From JAJEFO01 sp009843725 (lineage in GTDB: Bacteria > Pseudomonadota > Alphaproteobacteria > Rhodobacterales > Rhodobacteraceae), in contig CBDEUJ010000005.1 of assembly GCA_965243215.1 (NCBI GenBank), positions 806,001 through 870,000 of the forward strand: DNA of 64,000 bases, given 5' to 3'. The notes under the pieces are model-generated. The model worked only from the letters and a program-made list of their open reading frames with translations. It searched no databases and was not told the DNA's origin. Shown here one piece after another: positions 30,201-38,095 of this stretch. Position 1 is the stretch's first letter; each line of letters starts with the position of its first letter. Position numbers and translations under genes: made by a program.

Positions 30201-33200
30201 GTCGTCGGCCTGGGCTTTGGCGCGTTCGCCGGGGAAATGGTGACGCACGAGGAACTGGTGGCGCCTGCGCCTCCGGACATCCCGGTGTCGGGCCTCGCCA
30301 CGGTGCCAAGCGCCTTCGTTTCGGCAGCGCTATCCTATGAACTGTCCGGGCTTGAGGCCGACGACCGCGTGCTGATTCACGCCGGCGCGGGCGGCGTGGG
30401 GCTGGCGGCGATCCAGCTGGCACAGGCCGCGGGAGCGGAGGTCTTCGCGACCGCGAGCGCGCCGAAGCAGGCCTACCTGAAGTCGCTTGGCGTCAAGCAT
30501 GTATTCGACAGCCGGCAAACGGACTTCGGCAAGGAGATTCTCGACGCCACGAACGGCGCGGGCGTTACGGTGGTCCTGAACAGCCTGACAAGCGAAGGCT
30601 TCATCGATGCCAGCCTGTCCTGCCTTGCACAGGGCGGCCGTTTCGTGGAGCTGGCGAGACGCGACATCCTCAGCGTGGAGGAAATGGCTGCTCTTCGGCC
30701 TGATGTCGCCTACGACATCCTGGAACTCGATGTCCTGAAGAAGACCGATCCCGAATGGGTGGGCCGGGTTCTCAGGGACGTCGTGGCGCGGGTTGCGGCA
30801 GGCGAGCTCAAGCCGCTCATCCACAGCCGCTGGCCGCTCGCGGAAGCCGGGGCCGCACTGAGGTTCATGCGGTCCGCACGGCACCTCGGGAAGATCGTCG
30901 TCACTGCGCAGCCGCTGGCGTCAGGCCGGCTCAGGGAGGACCGCACCTATCTTGTAACCGGCGGCTTGGGCGGCATCGGACTGGCCGTGGCCGAATGGCT
31001 TGCGGACCTTGGAGCCGGAACGATAGTGCTGAACGGTCGGCGGTCGCCCGGCGAGGACGCACTGGAGGCCATTCGCGCGCTCGAGGATCGGGGCGTGACG
31101 GTACGTGTCGAGCTCGCCGACGTTTCGAACGATGCAGCGGTCGACAAGATGCTGGCCCGGATGGACGAAGGGCTTCCCCCGCTCGCAGGCGTCGTCCACA
31201 GCGTCGGCGTGCTGTCGGACGGTGCGCTGACAAACCAGAACTGGGACCGATTCGAAACGGTGCTCTGGCCAAAGGTTCTCGGCGCCTGGCATTTGCACCG
31301 CGCGACAGCGAACCGCGATCTCGACCTCTTCATCCTGTTTTCCAGCCGCGTCGGCGTCATGGGCAATCCGGGCCAGGCAAACCATGCATCGGCGAACGCC
31401 TTCCTGGACCAGCTTGCCGGTCACCGCCGGTCGCTGGGCCTTCCCGGCCAGGCCATCGCCTGGGGCGCGTGGTCAGAGATCGGCGAAGCGGCGGAGCAGA
31501 AGGACCGGATCGAGCGGCAAAGGTCCGCCCTCGGCGGGCGCTGGTTCACGCCGCAGCAGGGCATAAGGGCGCTTGACAGGCTCGTGCGCCAGGACGTCAC
31601 GACGTCCGTCGTGATGGCCATGGACTGGTCCGTCTTCGAAGAAGCCGTGGACGACCGCCCGGCCTTTCTCGAGGATCTCCTCTCGTCGGTCGCCGAAGAC
31701 GGCGCAGATGCCGGAGTCTCTTCGGAAGACCTGCTCTCGCGCCTTGCCAACGCCAACGCGGAAGAACGCGAAAACCTGCTGGTGACGTTCCTGCAACAGG
31801 AACTGCAGGCGGTGCTTCGGCTGCCGTCGGCGCCTGCGCCAACCGTCGGGTTCTTCGACCTCGGAATGGATTCGTTGATGGCGGTGGAGCTGCGCAACCG
31901 GCTCAATCGCGCATTTGCGGGGCAATGCAAGATGTCGAACACGGTGGTGTTCGACTATCCCGAGATCCAGGCACTGGCCCGCCACGTTGACGGCGAACTC
32001 GGCGAAGTCGATTCCGAGGCAGCACCGCAAGCACGGCCGGCACCCGGTCCCCAGCCGAAGGCGCCACCGGCGCCCGAACCGCAGCCGCCGGCACAGCGGG
32101 AACCCGAAGCGCGGCCGGTGCCCGAACCGAGGGCGAAAGCACGGCCGACTCCGCAGATGGCGCAGGCGCCGGAACGGCCAAGGGGCGTTCAGCCAGACCA
32201 GGAACGGATCGCGATTGTCGGCATGGCGTGCCGCTTCCCGGGCGCTCCGGATCTGTTCAGCTACTGGCGCCAGCTCAGGGCGGGTACTGAAGCGGTGACT
32301 GACGGGCGTCGCGACGAAGGACCATGGAGCGGCGTCATCGGAGATCCGACGGCCGCGGAGGCCACGAATCGCCGCGGCGGCTTCGTCGAGGGCCTCGACC
32401 GGTTTGACGCGAAGTTCTTCGGCATACAGCCGATCGAGGCGCGAAAGATGGACCCGCGCCAGAGGATGCTGCTCGAGACAAGCTGGCATGCGCTTGAGGA
32501 CGCGGGAATCGATCCCGGACTGCTCAAGGGCACCCGCGCAAGCGTGTTCGCCGGTTTGGGCAGCAGCGAATACCGGGACCTGATCGCGGCCGCGGGCCAG
32601 GATGACAGCTATCTCGGAACCGCCGCGAGCGTGGCCATCGGACGGATCGCGTTTTCGTTCGGATTCATGGGGCCGGCGGTTCCGCTCGACATGACCTGCG
32701 CGGCTTCACTCGTGGCCGTGCATCAGGCGGCAGCGAGCCTCAGGCAGCGCGAGGTCGATCTGGCCCTCGCCGGAGGCGTGCACGCCATTCTTTCCCCGCC
32801 GGTCATGCGGTTCATGCGCGAGTACGGAATGCTGTCGCGAACCGGACTGTGCAGGACCTTCGATGCCGACGCGGACGGCTTCGTGCGCGGCGAAGGCTGT
32901 GGCATCGTCATCCTGAAGCGGCTCGAGGACGCCGAGGCGGACGGCGACCGCATCTGGGGCATCGTTCAGGGCTCCGCCGTCAACCAGAACGGCGCCGCAG
33001 CGGCGCTCACGGTCCCGAACGGAACCGCTCAGGAGCGTCTGTACGAGGAGGCGCTGGCGCAGGCAGGCATCGCGCCACGGGATCTTGACTACCTTGAAGT
33101 GCATGGCACCGGGTCGGAACTGGGTGATCCGATCGAAGTGCGCGCGGCCTCTGCGGTTTACGGCCGCGAGCGTGATGCAGGGCGTCCGCTTTTGCTCGGC

Positions 33201-34625
33201 ACTGTCAAGACGAACATCGGCCATCTCGAATCGGCCGCCGGAGTCGCGGGCCTCATCAAGGTTCTGCTTGCCATGAGCCACGGCGTGATTCCGAAGCATC
33301 TGCATTTCAGGAATCCCAATCCGCACGTCGATTGGGACGAGCTTCCGGTGCGGGTGACGGCGGAAGAGACGGCCTGGCCACCGCCGCCCAATCGCCAGCC
33401 GACGGCCGGAATCAGCGCATTCGGCATTTCGGGAACGAACGCCCATCTGCTCGTCGAGGGATACAAGGCGCAAATTGGCGAAACCAGGCAGAACGGCGTG
33501 CAAGGATCCCCTGCCGGACCTGCGCAGCGCGTGCCGGTTCGCCTGCCGGAATCTCTTGAGAACGGGGAATTGGAGAACGGCGGGATCAAGCCGCGCGGCG
33601 TGCGGTTGCTGCCTTTGTCGGGCAAGTCCTCCAGCGCGCTCAAGGACCTGGCAGATCGGTATCTCGGTTGGCTCGACGAACATGCAGCGGACCTCTCGTC
33701 CGACGCAAGTGCGGGCATGTCGTTTCTTGCTGACATGTCCTGGACGGCAGCCATCGGGCGCAGTCACTTCGAGCATCGGGCGGGCGTCGTCTTCAAGGAC
33801 GTTCCGACACTGACGGAAGGACTGGCGCGCATTTCCGCCAGCGACGGCATCGCGAAATCGCAACGGCCCGAAAAGCCGGCGTTCGTCTATTCCGGAGAGG
33901 CCGGTGACTGGTCAGGCAAGGGCCAGGCACTGCACGAAAGCGAGCCGGTTGCCCGGGCAGTCCTTGAGCGTTGCCACGCGGCACTTCGCGAGAATCGCGG
34001 CATTTCGCTGCTCGACGCGATTTCAGGTAAAGCCCAGGTCGCCGACGATCCCTTGCTGATGCAGGCCTCCGCCTACGCGCTTCAGTGCGCCGTTACGGCG
34101 CTCTTTTCCAGCCTCGGAATCTCGCCCGGCGCGATTTGTGCCAGCGGCATTGGCGAAATCGCGGCCGCGCAGGCAGCGGGGGTGTTCGATCTTGAAACCG
34201 GCACGCTGCTTGCCGCGAGGCGGGGCGAGTTGACAGGAAATGACGGCGGGGAATGCGCGCCCGGAGACGTCGAGTCGTACCTGGAAGACGTTTCGCTCGC
34301 GCCTGTCCAAGTGCCGTTGCTGGACGGGATGTCTGGCCGCATGATCCAGCCGGGAGCGGCGCCTGACAGGTCGACCTGGAGCGCCAGCGTTTTTCGTTCA
34401 CCGGAATCGTCTGAAGCGCTGGCGAATTCAGCGGACCTGGGGGAGAAGACCATCGTGGAGGTTGGCCCCGAAAGCGAAGGCGGTCACGTTCGTTCAGCAG
34501 CGAAAGTGTACGAGGCCGGACTCGCGCTCGACTTTTCCGGACTCTTCGCTGGCGAGGCGCGACGGCGCATCTCGGTGCCAGGATATCCGTTCCAGCGCAG
34601 GAGCTTCTGGTTCGATAGGGTGTGA
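24276..34625 (+). CDS. Type I polyketide synthase, highly-reducing-like module plus terminal KS-degenerate AT
   Basis: Predicted 3,449 aa from the ATG at 24276; an ATG at 24318 has a better GGAG site. Domains with approximate residues: KS1 29-455 (Cys203, His338, His378 present); AT1 590-930 (GHSVGE, Ser685; AFHS motif typical of malonyl-CoA); DH 955-1270 (His992, Asp1166); C-methyltransferase 1310-1660 (VIEVGAGTGSAT); structural KR half 1680-1875; ER 1895-2215 (HAGAGGVG); KR 2225-2400 (TGGLGGIG; motif position Tyr is His2370); ACP 2500-2572 (GMDSL, Ser2533); Pro/Ala linker; KS2 2640-3060 (Cys2808, His residues present); AT2 3200-3440 in which GHSxG reads ASGIG, so the Ser is Gly3291 and the small subdomain is shortened. 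There is no ACP or thioesterase after AT2. The first module matches the fungal HR-PKS order and could act iteratively to make a reduced, C-methylated chain. Confidence 0.93.
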   Translation: MTNGMQFDDIAEHEMSMGHQVNETFRRAEPIAVVGMACRFPGAPDIQSFWHLLETGGNAVTDGAPASGPNRLEALFKDPRNLQGACRYCAYVDDIDQFDARFFRISPVEAELLDPQQRMMLETSWQALEDAGMDPDRLKESLTGVYSGISNDEYRMLVTDLERPGEAAASLYALSGTNLNGTSGRVSFVLGFMGPAKAVDAACASSLLSVHDAVADLQQGKADLAIAGGVQAILNSRIFELRADSMMLSPDGQCKAFDSSANGYVRGEGCGAVVLKRLSDAEADGDRIWAVIRGAAVNHGGASVGLTVPHEPALEKVIEAALSQAGIPASEVDYLEAHGTGTAVGDPIEINAVAKVYGKGRKADQPLLVGSVKTNLGHLESAAGIAGLIKAVLVMQRGVIPQHLHFTDPNPSLDWDELPLQVTSSMMDLPARNGRPRMAGVNSFGISGTNVHLLVEEYPASDNAPYAPDRVVGTGQAVAVPSPVVACGSAQHEQSCQKREIRVLPLSGKSGQALHDLAKRYLSWLDEQLEESPAEGELSEQVLADMAWTAGVGRCHFDCRAGLTFDSVGQLRKQLEGLAEAGLHDAPRSVATVAFAYTGQGSQWAGMGRDLYDREPVARMVFDRCEEVFLEERGTSLLDVMFGRDGNGQLGDTAWEQPALYALECALTAQWSSVGIRPDMVLGHSVGEIAAAQAAGVFSLEDGMRFAATRGLLLSQTEGGAMIAVFAPPDQLASAVKAANAESAGVGVNIAADNGLHQVVSGPVTEIESLSTRLESEGVRVRRLNTTRAFHSALIDPALDALQASLEHVTVQPPELTVVSNLTGQAVSDGALLDGAYWRRHAREPVAFASGARTLAELGADVILEIGPGSVLAPMASSAWPESAPAPVVLSSMRPAPVGSSEDSGGFAEAVADAYQSGLPIRFEGLFSGETRRRISVPGYPFQRERYWLSAPRQRRSAEGHPLLGLRRESASGEITYETELFPTDPEWLNDHRVFERVIAPGALYGTMAASASLAGGSGPVDVEDMQLHNPLVFAEDSQGDEAGTNGRKVQLLISESGDEGLDRLQIMSKGPAETEWTLHAECRVSGGASAAGAVERVDLERLKTGLTPVDASVLYQARASTGIDLGGSFRTLGDLWARQGEALGEVSLREGTGLTQAEVHPLVLDGCFQVVAAARIQGSAEDETTYLPFGWERLWLTAGALPEKVVCHVRMHEATEESKAEAGAPAEVLSGELRIYDLDGVLLGGLDGYTIKRATRAALFSAIEGVNDLLYEVVWRERPLVPAIIAADFLPEPAAAAGGLMPLADYLEEEGVARADRSALLSDLDRWSRARAIWTLEKLGWRRSVGEVVESEELRQQLGVTDEHKRVFRRILEMLARSDVLQEDGGRFVVKAGHEDPLPEDVRPDPESFADHLAELHPHGATEIGLFRRCGAALPDVLRGQMDPLTLLFSSGYPTPGDLYLDAPIARAANRLLRDAVRELVAKLPAGRRLRVIEVGAGTGSATASVLPELPEGQFDYMYTDISAGFFAEAESRFGDGGGCIEYRPLNIENDPVAQGFDAHAYDLIIASNVLHATRYLDETLGHCLTLLAPSGQMVALENLRGQGWMDLTFGQLDGWWRFADDYRPHHALASPDVWRRALGDAGFDAAEVLGLDASRPDEMPDRGVIVAKGPEKVSEAPGTWVLVADRGDMATELADGLAARNQAVVIVREGSENGMKPKATGVMTASVDFQRRESWQALLEDLPEDAPLSGVVHLPALDGRGAEASTDDVAQDVQHAGASALAVVQGIIDSDRIPAKGIWFITRGAQALERETQGALAGAALWGFGKAVAREAAHLTPRMIDLDPTVVAPATDLVDELMYPDSENHIAVRRGNRQVARLVRMEDGPERLDLPKETAWVLTPDPTGVFEKPCVTQLPAQPLEGREVRVAVEAAGLNFWDVFRSLGFIEEGNLGREMCGRVVAAGSEVASVSVGDHVVGLGFGAFAGEMVTHEELVAPAPPDIPVSGLATVPSAFVSAALSYELSGLEADDRVLIHAGAGGVGLAAIQLAQAAGAEVFATASAPKQAYLKSLGVKHVFDSRQTDFGKEILDATNGAGVTVVLNSLTSEGFIDASLSCLAQGGRFVELARRDILSVEEMAALRPDVAYDILELDVLKKTDPEWVGRVLRDVVARVAAGELKPLIHSRWPLAEAGAALRFMRSARHLGKIVVTAQPLASGRLREDRTYLVTGGLGGIGLAVAEWLADLGAGTIVLNGRRSPGEDALEAIRALEDRGVTVRVELADVSNDAAVDKMLARMDEGLPPLAGVVHSVGVLSDGALTNQNWDRFETVLWPKVLGAWHLHRATANRDLDLFILFSSRVGVMGNPGQANHASANAFLDQLAGHRRSLGLPGQAIAWGAWSEIGEAAEQKDRIERQRSALGGRWFTPQQGIRALDRLVRQDVTTSVVMAMDWSVFEEAVDDRPAFLEDLLSSVAEDGADAGVSSEDLLSRLANANAEERENLLVTFLQQELQAVLRLPSAPAPTVGFFDLGMDSLMAVELRNRLNRAFAGQCKMSNTVVFDYPEIQALARHVDGELGEVDSEAAPQARPAPGPQPKAPPAPEPQPPAQREPEARPVPEPRAKARPTPQMAQAPERPRGVQPDQERIAIVGMACRFPGAPDLFSYWRQLRAGTEAVTDGRRDEGPWSGVIGDPTAAEATNRRGGFVEGLDRFDAKFFGIQPIEARKMDPRQRMLLETSWHALEDAGIDPGLLKGTRASVFAGLGSSEYRDLIAAAGQDDSYLGTAASVAIGRIAFSFGFMGPAVPLDMTCAASLVAVHQAAASLRQREVDLALAGGVHAILSPPVMRFMREYGMLSRTGLCRTFDADADGFVRGEGCGIVILKRLEDAEADGDRIWGIVQGSAVNQNGAAAALTVPNGTAQERLYEEALAQAGIAPRDLDYLEVHGTGSELGDPIEVRAASAVYGRERDAGRPLLLGTVKTNIGHLESAAGVAGLIKVLLAMSHGVIPKHLHFRNPNPHVDWDELPVRVTAEETAWPPPPNRQPTAGISAFGISGTNAHLLVEGYKAQIGETRQNGVQGSPAGPAQRVPVRLPESLENGELENGGIKPRGVRLLPLSGKSSSALKDLADRYLGWLDEHAADLSSDASAGMSFLADMSWTAAIGRSHFEHRAGVVFKDVPTLTEGLARISASDGIAKSQRPEKPAFVYSGEAGDWSGKGQALHESEPVARAVLERCHAALRENRGISLLDAISGKAQVADDPLLMQASAYALQCAVTALFSSLGISPGAICASGIGEIAAAQAAGVFDLETGTLLAARRGELTGNDGGECAPGDVESYLEDVSLAPVQVPLLDGMSGRMIQPGAAPDRSTWSASVFRSPESSEALANSADLGEKTIVEVGPESEGGHVRSAAKVYEAGLALDFSGLFAGEARRRISVPGYPFQRRSFWFDRV

Positions 34626-35053
34626 AGAAAACTGCACGAGGAACCCGAGACGCGTGATCCGACAACATCTGATCACCGGTTCGGAAAGCTCAAGACCTGG
34701 GCAGTCCCGGATTCGCGGCGGACGCTTCGGCCGGAACCCGGCTTCATCGAGCGATGGCTCCACCTGCTTCCCTGTGGTCCATGAGGACGCGCATCGCGCT
34801 TGCAAAATGAGAGTGCTGCAGGCGAAGAGAATGGAGGAGACCCTGTGGCTGAAGGCGGCGGGACTGCCGTCTCCACAACCTGCGACTCGGGTCGTCCCGT
34901 TTCCTTCCAAGGACCCTTCGCGGGCGATGTCAGGCAACGGACTGCACTTCCCGACCATCCATTCCCGCATCCAAATCGCCGGCTCATGAAGCGCAATCAG
35001 CAGGCGGAAGACGCCCACGCCTCGCACCTCTCCTCCACGCGCGGGTTGTCGAT
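34626..35053. other. Gene-free stretch after the PKS gene
   Basis: About 430 bp between the PKS stop and the convergent hydrolase stop. No further PKS domain, ACP or thioesterase was found in any frame, and I saw no clear terminator hairpin. Confidence 0.5.
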
Positions 35054-36013
35054 CTACACGATGCCCTGACCTGCCAGGAAATTTCGCAGCATTGCCGCGC
35101 ACTGTTCCGGCTGCTCCAATTGAAGCAAGTGCGACGCCTCGGGAACAAAGTCATAGTCGACGTCGGAAACGTGATCCAAGTCAAATGTGGGAAGATACGT
35201 GAAGGGAAGAGTGGGGTCGGCGCCGATGACCTTCGTTGGGCAGGTCAGCGTCGTCAAGTCCAGCAGGGGCGAGAAGCTCCTCACATATTCCGCAATCTGG
35301 GCCTCGTATTCGCGAGGACAGCGGAGTTCATACCCCTCTCCGTCGGCGGTCCTGCGAAGAGTTGATCTTGCCATGAGTTCTCGCACCCCAGGCACAACTC
35401 GGGCGAATCCGGGAAAGATGGCAAGGAGTTCCGCAAATTGCTGCTCGGACTTGAACCGCACGGTCCGGTTCCGGATCGTCGCGGCCATTCGCTCCGCCGA
35501 CTGGATGAATTCCTGCTCGCTGGCCGTGGGCTTGCACAGCGGCGGATCGAACAGAACCAGCGCGGAATAGGCATCGCTGAAGGAAAGGAGAGTTATCAGC
35601 GCAGAAAGGGAATGGAACACGCCGACAGTCGGCTTTTCGCCGTATTCCCGAACAACGGCAGAGATAATCGTGTCATGGTCGGAGATCAGCGTCGGAATGT
35701 TATGGTTCTGCTGGTCACCGACCTTGTTTCTTCCGTGGTTCCTGAGGTCATAGACCATCAGGTCGAAGTCTTGGGCCAGCAAAGACCAGAACGGAAAGTA
35801 GGGATCGACAGCAAGACCGCTGCCATGGCTCAGCACGAGCCGGGGACCGAGCGGATTCCCGTGCTGACGCACCGTGGTGACGGTGTGCTCGTCAAGCTGA
35901 ACATCGCATGTCGAAAGCGGTTCCGGCACCTCCCAAAGCGACTCTTCCGGCGTGAACAACAGACCGGTATCCTTCCGATCTGGGGCCTCGACCGATGCAC
36001 CGTTCGAAGTCAT
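35054..36013 (-). CDS. Alpha/beta hydrolase, possible chain-release enzyme
   Basis: Predicted 319 aa. The oxyanion segment LVLSHGSGLAVDPYFPFW is near residue 60, a nucleophile elbow VGVFHSLSALITLL near 130 (F-H-S-L-S in place of GxSxG), an acid candidate in the TKVIGADPTLPF region, and the catalytic His in PEASHLLQLEQPEQC near 295. It is convergent with the PKS gene and co-directional with the free ACP gene downstream in position. Since the synthase has no thioesterase, this enzyme is the obvious candidate to release or transfer the polyketide; that role is inferred from position. It could also be an unrelated esterase. Confidence 0.82.
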   Translation of the reverse strand: MTSNGASVEAPDRKDTGLLFTPEESLWEVPEPLSTCDVQLDEHTVTTVRQHGNPLGPRLVLSHGSGLAVDPYFPFWSLLAQDFDLMVYDLRNHGRNKVGDQQNHNIPTLISDHDTIISAVVREYGEKPTVGVFHSLSALITLLSFSDAYSALVLFDPPLCKPTASEQEFIQSAERMAATIRNRTVRFKSEQQFAELLAIFPGFARVVPGVRELMARSTLRRTADGEGYELRCPREYEAQIAEYVRSFSPLLDLTTLTCPTKVIGADPTLPFTYLPTFDLDHVSDVDYDFVPEASHLLQLEQPEQCAAMLRNFLAGQGIV

Positions 36014-36220
36014 CTCACGCGAGCCCGAATCGCCGACGGCGGCAGGGTGCCGTGAAACTCTCGCACTGGTCGCTCGACCTCCTCAGCACGGCTTGCAATT
36101 GGCACCGGAACTTTCGCGCCATGGATTGGTCCACGAGCACCGCCTCGAGCCGTTCAATGGTCGGACTTGGTCATCGGGTGCCGGGAGCGATGCCGCGGGC
36201 ATGCGCTCCCTGACTTTCCG

Positions 36221-36448
36221 TCAACCGCGTGCGTCGATAAAGTTCACAAGATCCCGCAAGGTCCCGAATTGCCGGCACTCTTCGGCGGCCAGTCCGAGAC
36301 TGAACTCTTCGTTGACAAGCTTGAAAAATGAGACGCAGTCCACTGACGACACGCCGGAGTCCACGAGCTTTGCATCAAAATTTGGCTCGCGGCCAACGTC
36401 AAGATTGTCGTCTATGATCTTTTTGATGCGGTCTTCAGTTGATGACAT
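36221..36448 (-). CDS. Free-standing acyl carrier protein
   Basis: Predicted 75 aa from the ATG at 36448, which has a strong GAGGAGG site 9 nt upstream. The helix I region (STEDRIKKIIDDNLDVG) and the phosphopantetheine site LVDSGVSSVDCVSFF are clear; the attachment Ser sits in S-S-V where most ACPs have D-S-L. It is acidic and of normal ACP length. It lies between the hydrolase and the PPTase genes of the polyketide locus and is a plausible partner for the ACP-less KS2 at the end of the PKS. It is too divergent from fatty-acid AcpP to be the housekeeping copy, though the latter is not in this window for comparison. Confidence 0.87.
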   Translation of the reverse strand: MSSTEDRIKKIIDDNLDVGREPNFDAKLVDSGVSSVDCVSFFKLVNEEFSLGLAAEECRQFGTLRDLVNFIDARG

Positions 36449-36889
36449 GAGAGTTAGCCTCCTCAGTTTGAGAATCGGCAGACGTAGATTCACACCTGCT
36501 CCGTCGCGTTTCCCGAATCAAGGCTCGGGGAATCGAAACCCCGGGCCGAAGAAGCGGTTCGGAGATTATATGGGTTTCGTCGGTCCTGAAAAGCGCCATT
36601 TGTCCCACCCCGGCACTTTCGCGATCCCGGGCCACATCCGGCGCACCCGAACCGCACTTTGGCAGCCAGAGCGACGGATCGAGTTTCCGTCCCTGGCCGT
36701 TCCACCGTGTCCGATCGGTCGTCAGGCGGAAACGTTCGCCTCTGACACGACGCCCGCCTCTCATGACCCTGCACAGTCCGGGTCATTCGCGCGGACACCT
36801 CGTTCGGTGCTGGGTGCCGGATCGGGGAAAGTTGCACGATGGGCGGGCAAGAGAAGCATTTGGGCTCCCCTGTCATTTCCGCAATGCCA

Positions 36890-37331
36890 TCTACATGGAG
36901 CTGATGGCAGAAGGTGGCGCAGGCACGGCGGGCATCGTCGAACTGGTGCGTGCCTGGAACCTGCCCGCGGCGCTCTGCGGCGCAATCGACGGGCTGACCG
37001 AACTCGCGTTCCTGCAATGGCTGATGGCGGCGTTGGCGACACTGTTGCTGGCGACCTGGTTCATCACCTCGTCGGACTCGGGCACCCTCGTGATCACCAC
37101 GATGCTGTCCATCGGCAACGACAGCCCGCCGCAGCGTTTCCGGATCGCCTGGGTCTCGGCGAAGCATTCGTTGCCGGAGTGCTGCTGCTGGCCGGTGGCC
37201 TCACGGCGCTGCAGACGGCATCCATCGCCGCGGCGTTGCCAATCTCGGTCATCATGCTGTTCATGACATGCGGCCTGCTGAATTCACTTTCGGAAGACAA
37301 CGCCTGCGTGCCCGCAAAGGCCGCAGCATGA
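36890..37331 (+). pseudogene. BCCT-family (betaine/choline) transporter, 3' fragment with frameshift
   Basis: Residues read IYMELMAEGG, then LATWFITSSDSGTLVITTML and GNDSPPQRFRIAW in one frame up to about 37145, and continue in another frame as EAFVAGVLLLAGGLTALQTA to LNSLSED, ending at 37331. These match the last third of BCCT transporters, where S-S-D-S-G-T is a hallmark. The N-terminal two-thirds are absent upstream, so this is a truncated and frame-shifted relic. Confidence 0.8.
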
Positions 37332-37796
37332 ACGATGAAGGTCCGGCCGCCTGAAGCGGGCGGTGTTGACGGACGTCGTCGAAGTTGGTCGGCGGCCCAA
37401 GCCGGAAACGAGGCCGCAGACCTCGCGCAGGCTTGGGCCGCCAGACATTTCCGGAGCAATTCCGTTGATTCAGGAACGCGAACACGCCGACGGCCCGAAA
37501 GGTCGTCAAGTTCCGGCCGCACGCCTGCCCCACCGTGCCGCGGCCGCTGACTGAGCGATCTTCCTGCGTTTCGCTGCCAATCAGGCCGGCCTTGCGCTTG
37601 GTCGCGCCAACGACCTTGGCCTGCCATGGTGGCAAGGCCAACGACAAGCTTGACGTCTCGCGGGCGCTTGGGTGCTGCGTTCACATCCCTTTCGCGCCTG
37701 TTCCGCCCGATCCGTGACCACCTTCAACGGCTTCAGGCCACCGATGCCTCGTCGTCAGGTGGACACGGCGGCGCGTCTACATCACCGGAGTCACTC
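37332..37796. other. Gene-free stretch
   Basis: About 460 bp after the BCCT relic. Open frames on both strands lack a recognisable family or coherent coding pattern. Confidence 0.45.
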
Positions 37797-37907
37797 TCAC
37801 AGTTGCGCGGAATCCTCGCCTTGTCCCGTGATCAGGCCAAAGTAGTCGGTCGCCTGGGAGCAGGACGCTAGCACAAGAACGGTCGCGATCAGGGCAAGGT
37901 ACCTCAT
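37797..37907 (-). CDS. Tiny lipoprotein
   Basis: Predicted 36 aa. The sequence begins MRYLALIATVLVLASCSQAT: a short basic start, a hydrophobic core and an L-A-S-C lipobox, giving a mature lipopeptide of only 21 residues starting at Cys16. A GGAG site lies 8 nt before the ATG at 37907. The ATG overlaps the stop of the membrane-protein frame upstream (TAATG), so the two are probably translated together. No family recognised. Confidence 0.6.
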   Translation of the reverse strand: MRYLALIATVLVLASCSQATDYFGLITGQGEDSAQL

Positions 37908-38095
37908 TATGTCGTCTCCTTCTTCTGTCCAAACAGGCTGGCCAGCATGCCGATCTGCCCTTCAACGCCAGGCACGCGACCTTCGAGACGAGACACACGA
38001 TCAGTGATCGTTCTCATGTTGCCAAGGATGTTCCACAGGAACAAAAGAATCGCAACAATCCCGCCAAGCGCAATCCAATAAGTAGTGGTGTTCGT
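37907..38095 (-). CDS. Small single-pass membrane protein with coiled-coil tail, apparent ACG start
   Basis: The frame reads 62 residues: a polar start NTTTYW, one membrane segment (IALGGIVAILLFLWNIL), then a heptad-like tail (MRTITDRVSRLEGRVPGVEG) ending QKKETT. There is no ATG, GTG or TTG at the natural beginning. The codon just before NTTTYW is ACG at 38095, with AGGA about 9 nt upstream and an in-frame TGA five codons-lengths further up. Either ACG is used or an ATG has mutated. The first in-frame ATG, at 38014, would remove the membrane segment. It overlaps the lipoprotein gene by one base. Confidence 0.5.
   Translation of the reverse strand, partial: TNTTTYWIALGGIVAILLFLWNILGNMRTITDRVSRLEGRVPGVEGQIGMLASLFGQKKETT

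Noticed and set aside
35952..37331. 459-codon rightward frame ending in BCCT-like residues
   Set aside because: Only the last ~60 residues are BCCT-like; the rest is antisense to the hydrolase and ACP genes. Treated as part of a frame-shifted relic.
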